Of a DNA stretch of 64,000 bases, positions 46,715-60,925 are shown one piece after another. Below the pieces are notes generated by a model. It was given only the letters and a program-made list of their open reading frames with translations. It was not told the origin of the DNA and made no database searches. Every line of letters begins with the position of its first letter. The stretch's first letter is position 1. The position numbers were made by a program, and so were the translations under genes. Source of the DNA: Blastomyces gilchristii SLH14081 (taxonomy: Eukaryota > Ascomycota > Eurotiomycetes > Onygenales > Ajellomycetaceae); NCBI RefSeq assembly GCF_000003855.2, contig NW_003101680.1, positions 444,976 through 508,975 on the forward strand, written 5' to 3'.

Positions 46715-49700
46715 AATGGGGAGAGACAGATAGATGGCTAACAGCCCGATACCGACCAGAGACAGCCCGCAAACAGCATCGTCGACAATTTGGAGACTAG
46801 CTATGGGCAGTCTACTAGGACATTCACCTCCGCCGGATTTTAGGAATTAACGGGGTAGGTATTGGGAAAAAGTAGGGGGACTCGCGGGAAAAGTGACGCG
46901 AAAATGGTGGGGAGAGAGAGAGAGAGGACAGAGGAACAAGAAGTGCGGAGGACGCGCAACTGTGGAGCAAGAGGAGGCAAAGAGGAGAGATAGAGAAAAC
47001 GGGAATTAGCCAATAGGTCGGGGGAGAGAACAGAGTATGGAGGAGTTCAAGTTGCCAACCAGCTGGAGCTGTCAGTGGTTGTCGTCGTTGTGGAGGGCTC
47101 TTTTTCTTATTTGGTTTGGTTTGTGGTGACAGAAGAAATCTGGAGGCTGAAATCTGAAATGGGAGGAAGTTGAAAATGGCGGCGAAGGGGAAAAAAACAC
47201 TCCACCACCAGCCATTAAATTACAACACCACAACCACCAACCACATCAACCACCACATCAACAATACACCAACTATATCAGCTACATCATCCACTGGACT
47301 GCGAGCACTCATCAAACTTCAACTTCCAGCTCTGGTATAACTTCTGCATTCACCATCTCTCGTCGTCCGCTCCGTTCGCCCCTACTTGCGTGCGCGGAGG
47401 CCATCCCAGCAGTAATGCACTGTCTACACCGACTCCCCCCCATCATCCATCTCCATAAACAACATCGCAAGACATCTTATTTATCTCGTCACATCTAGCG
47501 CGAAATGGCCGCAACGTCTTTGCCAAGGAGAATGGGCTGTTTGATGCATGTCGTCAACACCTAAGACGTGTTCTGGAGGGCCGATGCGCCTGATATTTTT
47601 GCCCCCACTTACACCCGGAGCGGAGAGGATCGATGTTATTCCATTTTCTCCACAGGCAGTGACGCTTTTCGCATTCCGGTATCAATATGTTGATATCTCA
47701 CAGTCATCTACTAGGCTCAAAATAATACCTTTGATATAAAAATACCAACGTTTCTTCTTCTCCGGCCATTCTTCTAGAACCCCAGCGGCGGCCATCGATC
47801 TCGCAACCTACTAGAAACTGCTCGGAGAACTGGCAACAGCACCCACACACCCACCCACCGGCTAAACGTTGATTGTTTGATACTATGTTGGATCGCTGTC
47901 TAGAGATGTATACCCCACTTTCATGATACCCCCTTCCAGTTGACAAATAAGCCAGAATTCCCCAGGACAATCGAGTAGCGGCGGAACCGAGAAAATGTCT
48001 CCGGCACCCGTGCGGTTGTATGGCCATTGAGATGATTCCACAGATAATAAATACTACCCTCAAACATGGAAATTCAGCTGTCAGAGTGAGTCGTACTGTG
48101 TGTCTCTGCGGGCTACGGACGGTCCCTTCCCTGTTGTCTTATCCGACCTGCCCAGAACAGCGCATCTACGAATCGCTTCGTGATTTCAGGACAAACATCT
48201 ATTTGGAGCAAATCCTCCAACACGCCCAGGTTACTAACAACACTCTTATATGAATTTGTCGTGTGAATGCTCATCTGCATCTATCCCCGGCATTATCCAT
48301 GGCTGGCTAGTTCGAACCATCTCCGTTCCTACCATGACAGCCGCGTGAACCAGTGGAGAGAGATATATCTATATATGCAAGGATTTATCATTTCTTCCCC
48401 TCAAGTCGGAAATATGCGTTATCATTATTGCATGTATATACTCATTTCACGTTTCACATGACGTCGGGTGAAAAGATGGGACCTGGGGATGGATATAAAG
48501 GTAGCGGGAACGGAATGTGCGGACGGAAACCGGACCAGGCAGGGCGGTACAAGACTGGACTTGCCCGCGGACTGTGTGAAACGTGATAGTAAGTAGTGGA
48601 AGGGATTTATATTCAATGCAGTTTCTGTATGTGCCCTCCGCATATCACAGGGGGGTTGAAGACGAATGAAGAGATCGTTGGGTCTGTATGTGCTCCAAAA
48701 CCCAGTAAACATCCTCAGACAACCAATGTTATTTTATGTAGCGCGGGCCATAGAGAGTAGGCAATTGAAGAACAAAGAGTATTCCATAGCTAACACGATC
48801 CGATCATCTTCATGACTCTCTATGCTGAGAGTCCTGCCAGAGCAAGAGCATCATCCATCAAGAACCTGCAACGGAATAGAGGGCCGGATTAGTAATCTAT
48901 GCTTGTCTTGGCAAACATGGCACCAAGAAACAATCTTCTGCGGATGGCAATAATGATGCCCCTTTTGCCTTTTGTGAATTATGAATTATTATTGACTTGA
49001 CTGCGAATATGTACGGATTAGTTATACGTTTGCTGGGCCCCCTTTATCTATTGGGTAACCTATGAATGACTGAAGCTACGTTCCTGGTCCATCATTATCA
49101 TTATTGTTATCCTTTCGAACTCCAACCAACACTAGCCTAACTTCCACCTCTCGCTCGTTGCTTGCTTGACAGGCAACAACTAGTGTCAAAGAAAAAAAAA
49201 AAAAAAAAAACAATACAGGGTCATTCCTGTAGATGGTGCTAGACTAAACCAACAATCATACTAACTTAGGGCCAGGGGCAGCTGCGAATTGCCTAATTAA
49301 CATGCCTACAGAAACAATATACGTCCATCACTCATATCAATTGATGTACTTTTTTCCGGTGCGCTGGTAATCGTCTGAATCTCACTCCACACATCGTCTA
49401 CCAATTTTTCTGCCAGGGGAGTGGGGACTCCCTTCCGGGCATATTCGATGGTGGGTGTTGTCTATGGTGCTACGTTAGTTCTGATAGTGTCGACCTTGCT
49501 CAGCACTTCGCCGGTTTCATTATTAGCCTGACTACTCTACTGCGAATAGGTTGGGAGAATAAAACCGTATCGACAAAATCCCAGCACCACCGCTGTAGAA
49601 TTGTATTGTTGGGTATTTGAATCTGGCGGGTTGATGAGAACGACATTTCGGCCGAAAGATGGGGGTTTCCCACAGCATCCGATCTCGGGACGATGTTCGT

Positions 49701-49863
49701 CATTGTTGAGCCATGAAGGAACGTAAGCCAATGGTCTAGTTAGAGTCTTTTGGTCATTCATGGGTTTGTCAGTGAACGACACCCATAAAATTGACAAAGC
49801 CTAGACGGGTATGAAGAAGCGATTCTCCTTTAGATCCTGACGCCAGACCTTCCCAAAGTCAAC
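46715..49863. other. Intergenic region upstream of SET1
   Basis: About 3.1 kb. The first 600 bp hold the SET1 promoter and 5' UTR, including an AG-rich block (46911-46927) and CCA/ACA-rich sequence at 47195-47300. Open frames at 47704-48063 and 48425-48712 on the minus strand show no domain motifs. A poly(A) run lies at 49191-49210. The right end may contain more of the decayed NRPS, but I cannot align it with confidence. Confidence 0.45.
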
Positions 49864-51300
49864 TCAAGCATATACCAAACCATACTGAGCGTGCGATATG
49901 CGAAGGGTAATTCTTGTCTGTTGAGAACCTTTCGATCCTTTAATGACTATGAGTTTCGCCCATGGCCTCCCTTGCGCTGGAGGGGCCCAGACATCATGTT
50001 CTTTCAAAGTATCTGTTAGAGATATTATACTTCCCTCAGCCTCATAGATGTCCATTTGGGGAGCAGAGATTCACATGGCTTGAAATTCGGTAAACTTGTA
50101 GGACATTGACGATTTAGCTGTTCAATAGTGCCAGCTTGTGGGCACATGGCATCTTGGATGAAGGCATCTCTATATCTTGCGTCTGAAGAAGAAGGGGGAA
50201 ATGGGGGCGTGTTCTTAGCCTCTGTGGCTGTATCATTGCTAGAATCAAGTTCCCCAGTAACTCCAATGGGACTGAGTTTGTCATGATTGCCTTCGTCCAC
50301 AATATCCATGAAGGGAAGTCCGACGTAGCGCGCCTGAGGGACATTCTGCATTCCACGATTGTATGAAATACTGATGGAAGTTTCCGTAGGGTCCTATGGG
50401 TTGATCATTAGGGTGTATTTCCATCTCTCAATCACATCCTCTCTCATTAATTCTCCGGCAAGCACTGACGTCGCGATGTCAGGATCGTCCCTGGGCGGAA
50501 GCAGCTGCGCAAAAGTCGATGTCAAATTCATCCAATTGACCCTGAGTGATCGTAGCGCGGACGCTAGATTAAATATCCAGACGATGATGTTTATCATTAC
50601 GCAAATGTAGGCTCCTCGATAAATGTCTCGTATGCTAATGTCCAACGCATAAGGAAGCAAATCGGCCGATGCTTGTATGTATGTACTATGTATGTACTGT
50701 ACATGTACACATTACTTAGGCCCAACTCCTTCAGGTAGAATCCCGGTTGTAATGTACCAGATGAGATGTATAGATGACAATTGCACATGCTGTCTGCCAG
50801 GCTGTAAGTTTCGCGCATCTGTAGCTGTCCGGGCCATATCCGACAAGGTAAGGTGTTGAAAAAGTACTGCTGCTACCAACCGCATTGCACTAAGAGTATC
50901 TCCCCAGAGCTGGAAGAAATTGTCAGTGGCACTGATTGAAGTGGAATCAGGTTCAAATTCCTCAGACTGCAATCTTTGTAGCTTTAGCTCCATCTCTGGC
51001 GCTGGCTGCTTTTTGTATACACGTACTGTACATCGCCATATGCAACCGGTCTCCTCCGCCGAGCTCTGGAAGGCATCCGCTATTTTCGTCGGCACGATTA
51101 TGCTTGAGGCCTTTTTCGGGACCCGAATGTACTTTATTTAAACTGGAGATTCAGGCTTGCCAATCCATCCTTTGGTCTCTAGATACCTCCAGTAAATGGA
51201 TGGTAGTGAGAATCGATTGAATTTCCATTTCCAGCGCAAATATCAGATTTCCATCAAAGGTTAGCTAGCCTTGTATATAACTAGCTGGCTGGTTCTCAGG
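49864..51300 (-). pseudogene. Decayed nonribosomal peptide synthetase fragment
   Basis: Read on the minus strand, several NRPS motifs appear in order but in different frames and with stops. At 51300-51170: a broken adenylation-domain A8 area (TSQLVIYKAS and DGNLIFA, in two frames). At 50924-50868: a carrier-domain motif DNFFQLWGDTLSAMRLVAA, recognisable as the LGGDS phosphopantetheine site but altered to LWGDT. At 50540-50258: an adenylation core, VNWMNLTSTFAQLL, a damaged A5 site NP*DPTE with a TAG stop at 50394-50396, then VGLPF and PIGVTGEL in the same frame. At 50055-49864, in another frame: a condensation-domain piece, ITLRISHAQY, with the active-site region broken. The condensation domain expected between the carrier and the second adenylation domain is missing. 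ISHAQY is typical of siderophore-type and related fungal NRPS condensation domains; the product is unknown. The gene cannot be functional. Confidence 0.7.
50699..50710. repeat. TGTACATGTACA palindrome inside NRPS relic
   Basis: An exact copy of the 12-bp palindrome, located at the point where the carrier-domain remnant ends and before the next adenylation remnant begins. The 17 bp at 50692-50708 are identical to 24574-24590. Confidence 0.85.
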
Positions 51301-52053
51301 AATCCAACCTGGCCCGAAATTTATCTTCTCAGCACACGCACTGGATATATATGGTAAATATAGTAAATATATATATGAATGAGTGGTTGAGGGTGTTGAC
51401 ACCGGCAGCAGGGAAGGGAGATATCTTTATCCATACTGTACGGCTATTCTTGAACCACTGAGGAATAATGTTGTTCTCCATTGTCGGTGGTTCTGCAAAT
51501 GCATTCATTGGATTGTTCTTCATACCTTCTCGTAACTATGAGCTAATCTATGTCATAGTTATGCTCCGAATGTAATGTAATAAGGGTGAAGAACAGCAGG
51601 AGGCCCCTCGGTAAGGCTAAGCGACGAACGATGACGCCGTTTACAACAGGGGTAGGATAGCTCCGGAAAAGAGATGCCCCCTGGCTACAAATAATAATAA
51701 GTCAGACAAAGGAGTAAGTTAAACAATGAGAAAAGAATAGACATACAGTAGTAAACTAGTTCACTGATAGTTGCTTGCAAATAACAAGAGGTTGTTTCTT
51801 TTCTTGTTCTTGATGTTGTTGCTGCTGTTGTCCATGAGATGGTTCAAAAATAGAACATCTTCTCCACTTCCGCAGGGGGGAAATGAATGTCTTGAAAGTT
51901 GACTGCGGCCGTTCCAGAGTTCCATTCCCTTCTTCGTTCATGGTCGGCCCATGGGTCATTGGGTGAGCTAAGAATCGAGATTATTGGGGCAATTGGCTTA
52001 AAATAGGAGATCACCGCAAGGGTCTTGCTCGGATTTCAACTAAGTTTAACTAG

Positions 52054-52087
52054 TTAGCAGAACTTAGTAGAACTTAGCAGAACTCAG
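52054..52087. repeat. 10-bp tandem repeat, about 3.4 copies
   Basis: Unit TTAGCAGAAC, with copies at 52054, 52064 (one mismatch) and 52074, then a partial copy with one mismatch. Confidence 0.85.
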
Positions 52088-52238
52088 CACTGGGAAGTCG
52101 GGGCTCAGAGATCAGCCTGAGCAGAAGGAACTCAAAAAGAGAGACAAAAACCTCGTCATGATGGTCCAGCCCCATGAGCCCCCATCGCAGCGGGGCCAGG
52201 GGCTGCTGAAAGGGGCAGAATAGCCTAACCCGCCTAAG

Positions 52239-52284
52239 TTTAGGGGCAAGCCTTAGGGGCAGTTTAGGGGCAGTTTAGGGGCAA
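52239..52284. repeat. Telomere-like interstitial repeat, TTTAGGGGCA units
   Basis: Four TTAGGGGCA units occur in 46 bp, the last three spaced 11-12 bp apart. Each contains the fungal telomeric TTAGGG but with an extra GCA spacer. The flanks (52170-52440) look more GC-rich than the surroundings. Confidence 0.8.
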
Positions 52285-52665
52285 GGATGCTGGAGCTGCA
52301 GGGAGCATCGCCTACTACGCGCTATACGAGGCTACGACGCCCAGGACGCTCAGGACGCTAAGAGGGGTGAGACCCCGCGAAGAGTCGCCACTGGCCCACT
52401 GCTACTGCTGGCAGGGACCACTGCTTGGTGGGCAGGGTTCTACCGTTGGGGGTTGGATGTTTGTTGCTGCCACGACCTGCTGTTGTTGCTTTTGCGCACA
52501 TCTTCACTAATGCCACATTATTTACTATATTTATCTCCTATTACCATCATAGATTATAATCACCACGCACCTTCAACCTCCTTCCACCTCCCTTCCACCC
52601 CTCAGCTCTTGCTTGTTTCCAAGTTGTCTTCTTCGGCTTCTGTTGCCTTCTGTTGCCCTCTTCCT

Positions 52666-52742
52666 TCTTCTTCTTCTTCTTCTTCTTCTTCCTCTTCATA
52701 TCTCTCTCGTCTCTCTCGTCTCTCTCTTTCTCTCTCTCTCTC
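52666..52742. repeat. (TTC)n and (TC)n microsatellites in GFAT 5' region
   Basis: A TTC run followed by TCTC repeats on the coding strand, ~350-430 bp upstream of the GFAT start. CT tracts are common in promoters and leaders of highly expressed fungal genes. Confidence 0.85.
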
Positions 52743-52832
52743 TATATAACTAATCTCACTCCAGCGAATCAATCGTTTTCACCTGTTTATATATCTTCAT
52801 TCTCTTCCCCTCTACACCTCTTTCTCTCGCTT

Positions 52833-52866
52833 TCCATCTCCCATCTCCCATCTCCCATCTCCCGTC
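52833..52866. repeat. 7-bp tandem repeat CCATCTC
   Basis: Four consecutive CCATCTC units and a partial fifth (CCGTC), in the putative GFAT leader. Confidence 0.8.
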
Positions 52867-53094
52867 TTTCGTTTTCGTCTCTCTCGCCGGCTATTGGCTG
52901 TTTCTCCTCCCACCAACGTCCCCGCTTTCGAACCCTCCAGCCCGCGTTTCACCCCAAGCAACAACCTCCCTCCTCCTCCAAAACAATATCCAGATCATTT
53001 TTTAACACAGTCCCGACTCCTGCAAGACTGTTCTCCTTCCAATTGACCACTCTAGATTCTCCCCTCCTCCCTGACAGCTACAGATACTGAAACC

Positions 53095-55583
<2,489 letters not shown>

Positions 55584-56312
55584 ATGAATTGGTAGAAAAT
55601 TCACTTGTATGCGAGTGAGTGTTTGTTGCTGGGATTGTGGTGATTCTCCAAAGGGGTATATGGAGTACAACTAAATAATCTATCTATCGATCTATCTATC
55701 AGCAATGGATGGATAGATGGGGAGGAACTGGGGTCTGGAGCCTTGGAGTGAGTGGGGTTTTTCCTGATTTGATTGCTTCTTGTGTTCTTTTTTTTTCCTG
55801 TTTTATTTCACCGAGATGCTTTGCGTGCGTGTAATGGTTTGATGTAATTAATTGCCGGCTATATTTTTACTTTTTTAAACCCCGAAAAGCCCCTAGGTAC
55901 AGTTTAGTTATCTGGCTTCCTTGTGCCGTGCTTAATATATTCCTTTCTCTTGTCTCCCGTTCAGTATTTACCTTTCGTGTGGATGAGGAATATATATATT
56001 ACATACACCATCAGCTCCACTATGTATGCCTTCTTGCGGTGTTAAGTGTTTTCACTATAATATGCGGATATGGGAGATGCCAATTGACTACATATTACAT
56101 GTCATGTCATTAATATATACATAATAATATCCGGTATTTATTTATCGCCTATCTCAAGTTGTAACATTCGGGCGCTTAGTAACCCCGCCTCTCCGCCCCT
56201 GCTCCGCAACTATCAACATCCCAGCTAACCCAACGCTCAGCCATACTCACATTCCTCTATATCATCAGCCTATATCCAATTCCAATTCCAATTATAATTC
56301 CAATTCTAAAAA
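55584..56312. other. Intergenic, GFAT 3' region and RIB4 promoter
   Basis: About 730 bp. A TTCCAA-type hexamer repeat (56275-56306) lies immediately before the lumazine synthase start codon. Otherwise AT-rich with no gene. Confidence 0.55.
56275..56306. repeat. Degenerate AATTCC hexamer repeat in RIB4 leader
   Basis: Consecutive CCAATT units with one interruption, ending 7 bp before the ATG at 56313, so probably within the 5' UTR. Confidence 0.7.
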
Positions 56313-57383
<1,071 letters not shown>

Positions 57384-57646
57384 GGAATTGAAAAGGGAAC
57401 GGACGGAGGGTTGGTTTGTACGTTAAAATTTATCTGGAATTGTTTTTGTATCAATTTGTTTTGTCATATGAGGGAAAAGACAATCGAAAGATTTATTTTT
57501 TTATTTTATTTATTTATTTTTTTATATCTAGAGGATCTTATAAGAAAGTAGAGCGCAGCGCACAACCATGAAAAAAGAGCTCAACTTTGCAGACAAAATA
57601 TTTCTTGGATTAACACGACATTAAAGAGAACCAAACCCAAAATCCA

Positions 57647-58931
57647 CTACTCCTCCATCTTATCGCCCTCACCCTCCCCTTGCTTCTCCTCTTCCTCGTC
57701 CTCATCCTCTCCCTCCATAGCCTTCTTAGCATCCCGAATAGCCTCTTCAAGCAACTCCTTCGGCACCTCCTCATGGCGGCCCTTCGTTGGCCCATCCGCA
57801 GCACTAATCCACGTCATCTCCAGCTCAAAGTCTTTATCCTTGCTATCCTCATGCGCAACATATATGATACGGGCGGCCTCCTTGACACCTTCTAGTAGTG
57901 TGAAGTTACCTGAGGCCAGGTCAAGTTTCTCTAGCTCAGCTTTGGCAGCTTGGCGCCCCTTGCCTGTTGCGGCGCCGTAGTAGCCCTGGTTTTTGTTCAC
58001 GTCTGCTGTCAGAAATGATTCTCTATAAACGGAATGGAGAAGGAGGGTTGATTAAGCAACAAAGTAAGAGGGCTATGAAAGCTACACACCCAGTAAAGCC
58101 CACTCGGCTCAATCATATACAACCCTGGCCCACCAGCCTTGGAATTCGCAACCTTCCCACCAGCGCCAGACTTGGGGCCGGATCCCACCTGTCCGTCCAC
58201 GGGGAGCTCCAGCTCCGAATCCCAGCCACCAATGATAGAGGTGACACCAAACGGCCGCACGCTGGAGTATAAGGTATATGCTTGTGCATAACCGCCTAAT
58301 CTGCTAGCGAGGACATGTGTGGCAATGGGGCCTTTGTATGTAAATCTCCAATCGTCGGCTTCGTCTCTGGCTCTGGATACGAAATGCCGGCCGTCGGGGA
58401 GGAGGCCTGAGGATACCTATATTCCCACACAGAATGCGTTAGCCACTAGCGGTGAGGTATATCCGGGGCCACAGAGTAGAAAAAAAAAAGTGTATAACGA
58501 GGAAGAGGACTGACAATTCCAATATGTCTATCGACGGTAAATATGCGCTTATTAGCGCCGGGTTTGAGGAGTTTGGACGTTATGATCTTCTCAACGGCCA
58601 GAACAACGCCATCTTTGCATCTAATTCCTATGGATGTGCCGCCGTTCTCTACTGCTTTCACTGCGTATTCGACCTGTTATGATGTTTGCAATTCAAGCAT
58701 TTTCCACCCCGTCAGAATAGCTGCTTTGTTTGCGTTATTGCGTGATGGAGGGTTCATTGGCGGACGAAAGAGGGCGAGGTACCTGGAAATTCCTGCCATC
58801 GGGAGAGAAGATAGAGTTCGAAAGATCGTAGCCGGTGCCTATGGACGTCTGGTGAGGTGGGGCGAATTAGTTGCTGGTTTCTTGAAGCTCGTGTATTAGG
58901 TAGGGTGGAAGGTGTTGGGAAAGCATACCAT
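57647..58931 (-). CDS. PRE10: 20S proteasome subunit alpha type 7 (Pre10/C8 group)
   Basis: Five exons, 58931-58929 (only the ATG), 58848-58783, 58673-58515, 58416-58090 and 57985-57647, with introns of 80, 109, 98 and 104 bp; 297 aa. The start [20 protein letters not shown] followed by [20 protein letters not shown] is the alpha-subunit N-terminal helix signature. Further blocks are [41 protein letters not shown] and [27 protein letters not shown] ~55-residue Gly/Ser insertion region ([20 protein letters not shown]) lies in the middle, and the C-terminus is a long acidic tail ([20 protein letters not shown]), typical of alpha-7. It forms part of the outer ring that gates the 20S core particle. 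Confidence 0.93.
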
Positions 58932-60202
58932 ATCTGGAGCTGTGGTCTGCGACTAATGATGGGAGGAGAGGGATTCGGGAGGTGTAGTGGGATAGGAGGA
59001 ACAGTTGTGAGGGAGATAACAGGGTGGGATGCAGCAGTAAGAGAAGGAATGTCTCAAGAGCCCAGGTCTAAGCAATGATATCGGCTTCAAGGTCTTGTAT
59101 CTTGTATATCTGCGCTCTTTCGCTCGGAGCTGGAGGTTGAGCTCACGCGTCACGGGATTGCTGCCTCTGGGTCATGTGATGTGGCTGATTAAGCACGGTA
59201 TTTCGATCCAGTTCTAATATCAGATCGATCAGATCAAGATCCATGACAATTCATGATGCTCGAGGAGAAATCCCTATTGTTGGAGCTAACCAAAGATCCT
59301 AGTGAGAGCGATAGTTACCCTGATTCAAATCCAATCGGCAGCCGGTTCTAGATTGTTGTATCAAGCCTACGTTTACAGCATCCTCCCTTTACCAGGATAC
59401 GACGAGTTGGACTGCCACCATTCACACATTTTCATGAAGATGCGAGATTCCACCAGACAAGTCTAACAGTATGCTCTCGATACCATAAATATGTCAAAGC
59501 GATTTCGCCCTCCATGGATACTATCGAATTCCCTTTCGAGGGACCAGTGACTAGGGCGGGTGCTGGTCATTTCAACCAAAGTTGCAGCAGTCTCAATCAA
59601 GAGCGTATGTTTTCTACAGGTTTTCCCAGGAGAGTAACTATTCCAGGAGGGGGATTATTGCGTGAGTCAGCAGATTATCTTGAAGTCTTGCTGAAGCTGA
59701 GTGTTGAAGAATCTGGGAAGAAGTTTCAAGTCTCGAGTCGGAGCAAAGGAAAAGGGAACAGGAGAGGAAGAAAAAAAAAGATTGCGTTATGATTAGTTAG
59801 TTATCATCATGGCCTTTCTCTCGACAACAACCACGCCCATCTGCTGAACTAAACGCCGTCTAGTTGAGCATCCCCTTCCAAGACCCGGACATTGCAGCGC
59901 AGGCAAAGCGAGGCCATAAGGCACTAGAAGGGTATTATTAAATCCATACGGGTTTTCGCACTCGCACTGTCGGCAAGCTACTCTTAACGGAGTAATCTGT
60001 CAAGGTGGTTGAAAGTGTGCACAATCCTCGGCTTTCCTGTGGCCAATTTATCAATAACTATCTCTTGGCCCGGCTGGCAGTGGGTATTGCCGGGGGGGAT
60101 TAATAGAGAAATATACAGAGTAAATCGGAGTTCTTCCTTGAGACCTTATGGGACGGAGATAGAGGGAGAGAAGGACATAGGGTTCATATATGTATATTTT
60201 AT

Positions 60203-60233
60203 ATATGTATTTATATATATATATATATATATA
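60203..60233. repeat. (AT)n microsatellite
   Basis: An AT run with few interruptions in the spacer between PRE10 and the CxxC gene. Confidence 0.8.
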
Positions 60234-60716
60234 ACACACAGTTCCAAGTTCCTGGCAGGATAAATATAGGTAACCTTTTTGAAGTCAGAGTCGCATCCAA
60301 TAAACTCGCTGCCCAACCACGTCACCTAGCAGCGCCACCGTTGAATCTTGCAGCATTTTCTTCAATTTCCATCTGCCCCTCATTTGTTATTTCTCAGATG
60401 TTTGTTGTTGACTTCTCTCAACCTCAACCTTCAACCACACCTCTATTTTATTCGTTCTTCAAAATCACCACATCTAATCCTGACATTATCCCTCGCTTTC
60501 TATTCCATTTTTCTCTTGATATCTCAGCTGCCTAGCCCGGACCCTCTGGACTGGACTTCCCTGGATTGTCGTCTGAACGCCCTCCTCTCCTGGATTCTGG
60601 CCGCCACAATCTCTCTCTAACCGCTGGACATCAAGGACTCGGTGGAATCCCGCCAGTTTAGATATAACTACGATAATTAGCTAGCTTAGGTGTTATCATA
60701 GTCTCAAAAAGAAACA

Positions 60717-60741
60717 AGATACAAGATACAAGATACAGATT
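60717..60741. repeat. Short tandem repeat AGATACA(AG)
   Basis: Three consecutive copies of ACAAGAT(AC) about 190-210 bp upstream of the CxxC-protein start. Confidence 0.7.
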
Positions 60742-60925
60742 TCTACTTCGCTACCAGTCATCTTCTCTATCTCCATCCTTCCATCCCTCCATATTCCATC
60801 CCTTCCGCCCCCCTCTTGAAAAAGAAGGGAGAGAAATCGTTTTTTCTCATCTCTTAGATACCTCCCCTTTATTTACTCTGGAAGAACAAAAGAACAAAAG
60901 GGGCACCTCAGGCAGAATAGAAACT

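Larger units (their letters stand above)
51301..53094. other. Intergenic, upstream of GFAT, with several tandem repeats
   Basis: About 1.8 kb. The left part (51301-52000) has no recognisable gene; short minus-strand frames there may be further relic sequence. From 52054 onward there are four separate repeat types, annotated below. The pyrimidine-rich 52560-53090 stretch is probably the GFAT promoter and long 5' UTR. Confidence 0.5.
58932..60925. other. Intergenic, divergent, about 2 kb
   Basis: It separates the divergent PRE10 and CxxC-protein genes. A 92-codon open frame (59514-59792) starts with a reasonable ATG and ends in a basic tail, but no homology is recognisable and it is left uncalled. 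An (AT)n tract sits at 60203-60233, an ACGGAGTA motif at 59987-59994 and an AGATACAAG repeat at 60717-60741. The last 500 bp are T/C-rich and probably a long leader. Confidence 0.5.

Noticed and set aside
46407..46733. Plus-strand frame of Leu/Val-rich protein opposite the SET1 start
   Set aside because: It is the antisense of the Asn/Thr-rich SET1 N-terminus.
47704..48063. 119-codon minus-strand frame upstream of SET1
   Set aside because: No motif or conserved pattern, and the region reads as leader or spacer.
59514..59792. 92-codon plus-strand frame starting MDTIEFPFEGP
   Set aside because: A plausible ATG and basic tail, but no known relative and no transcript support; left as intergenic.
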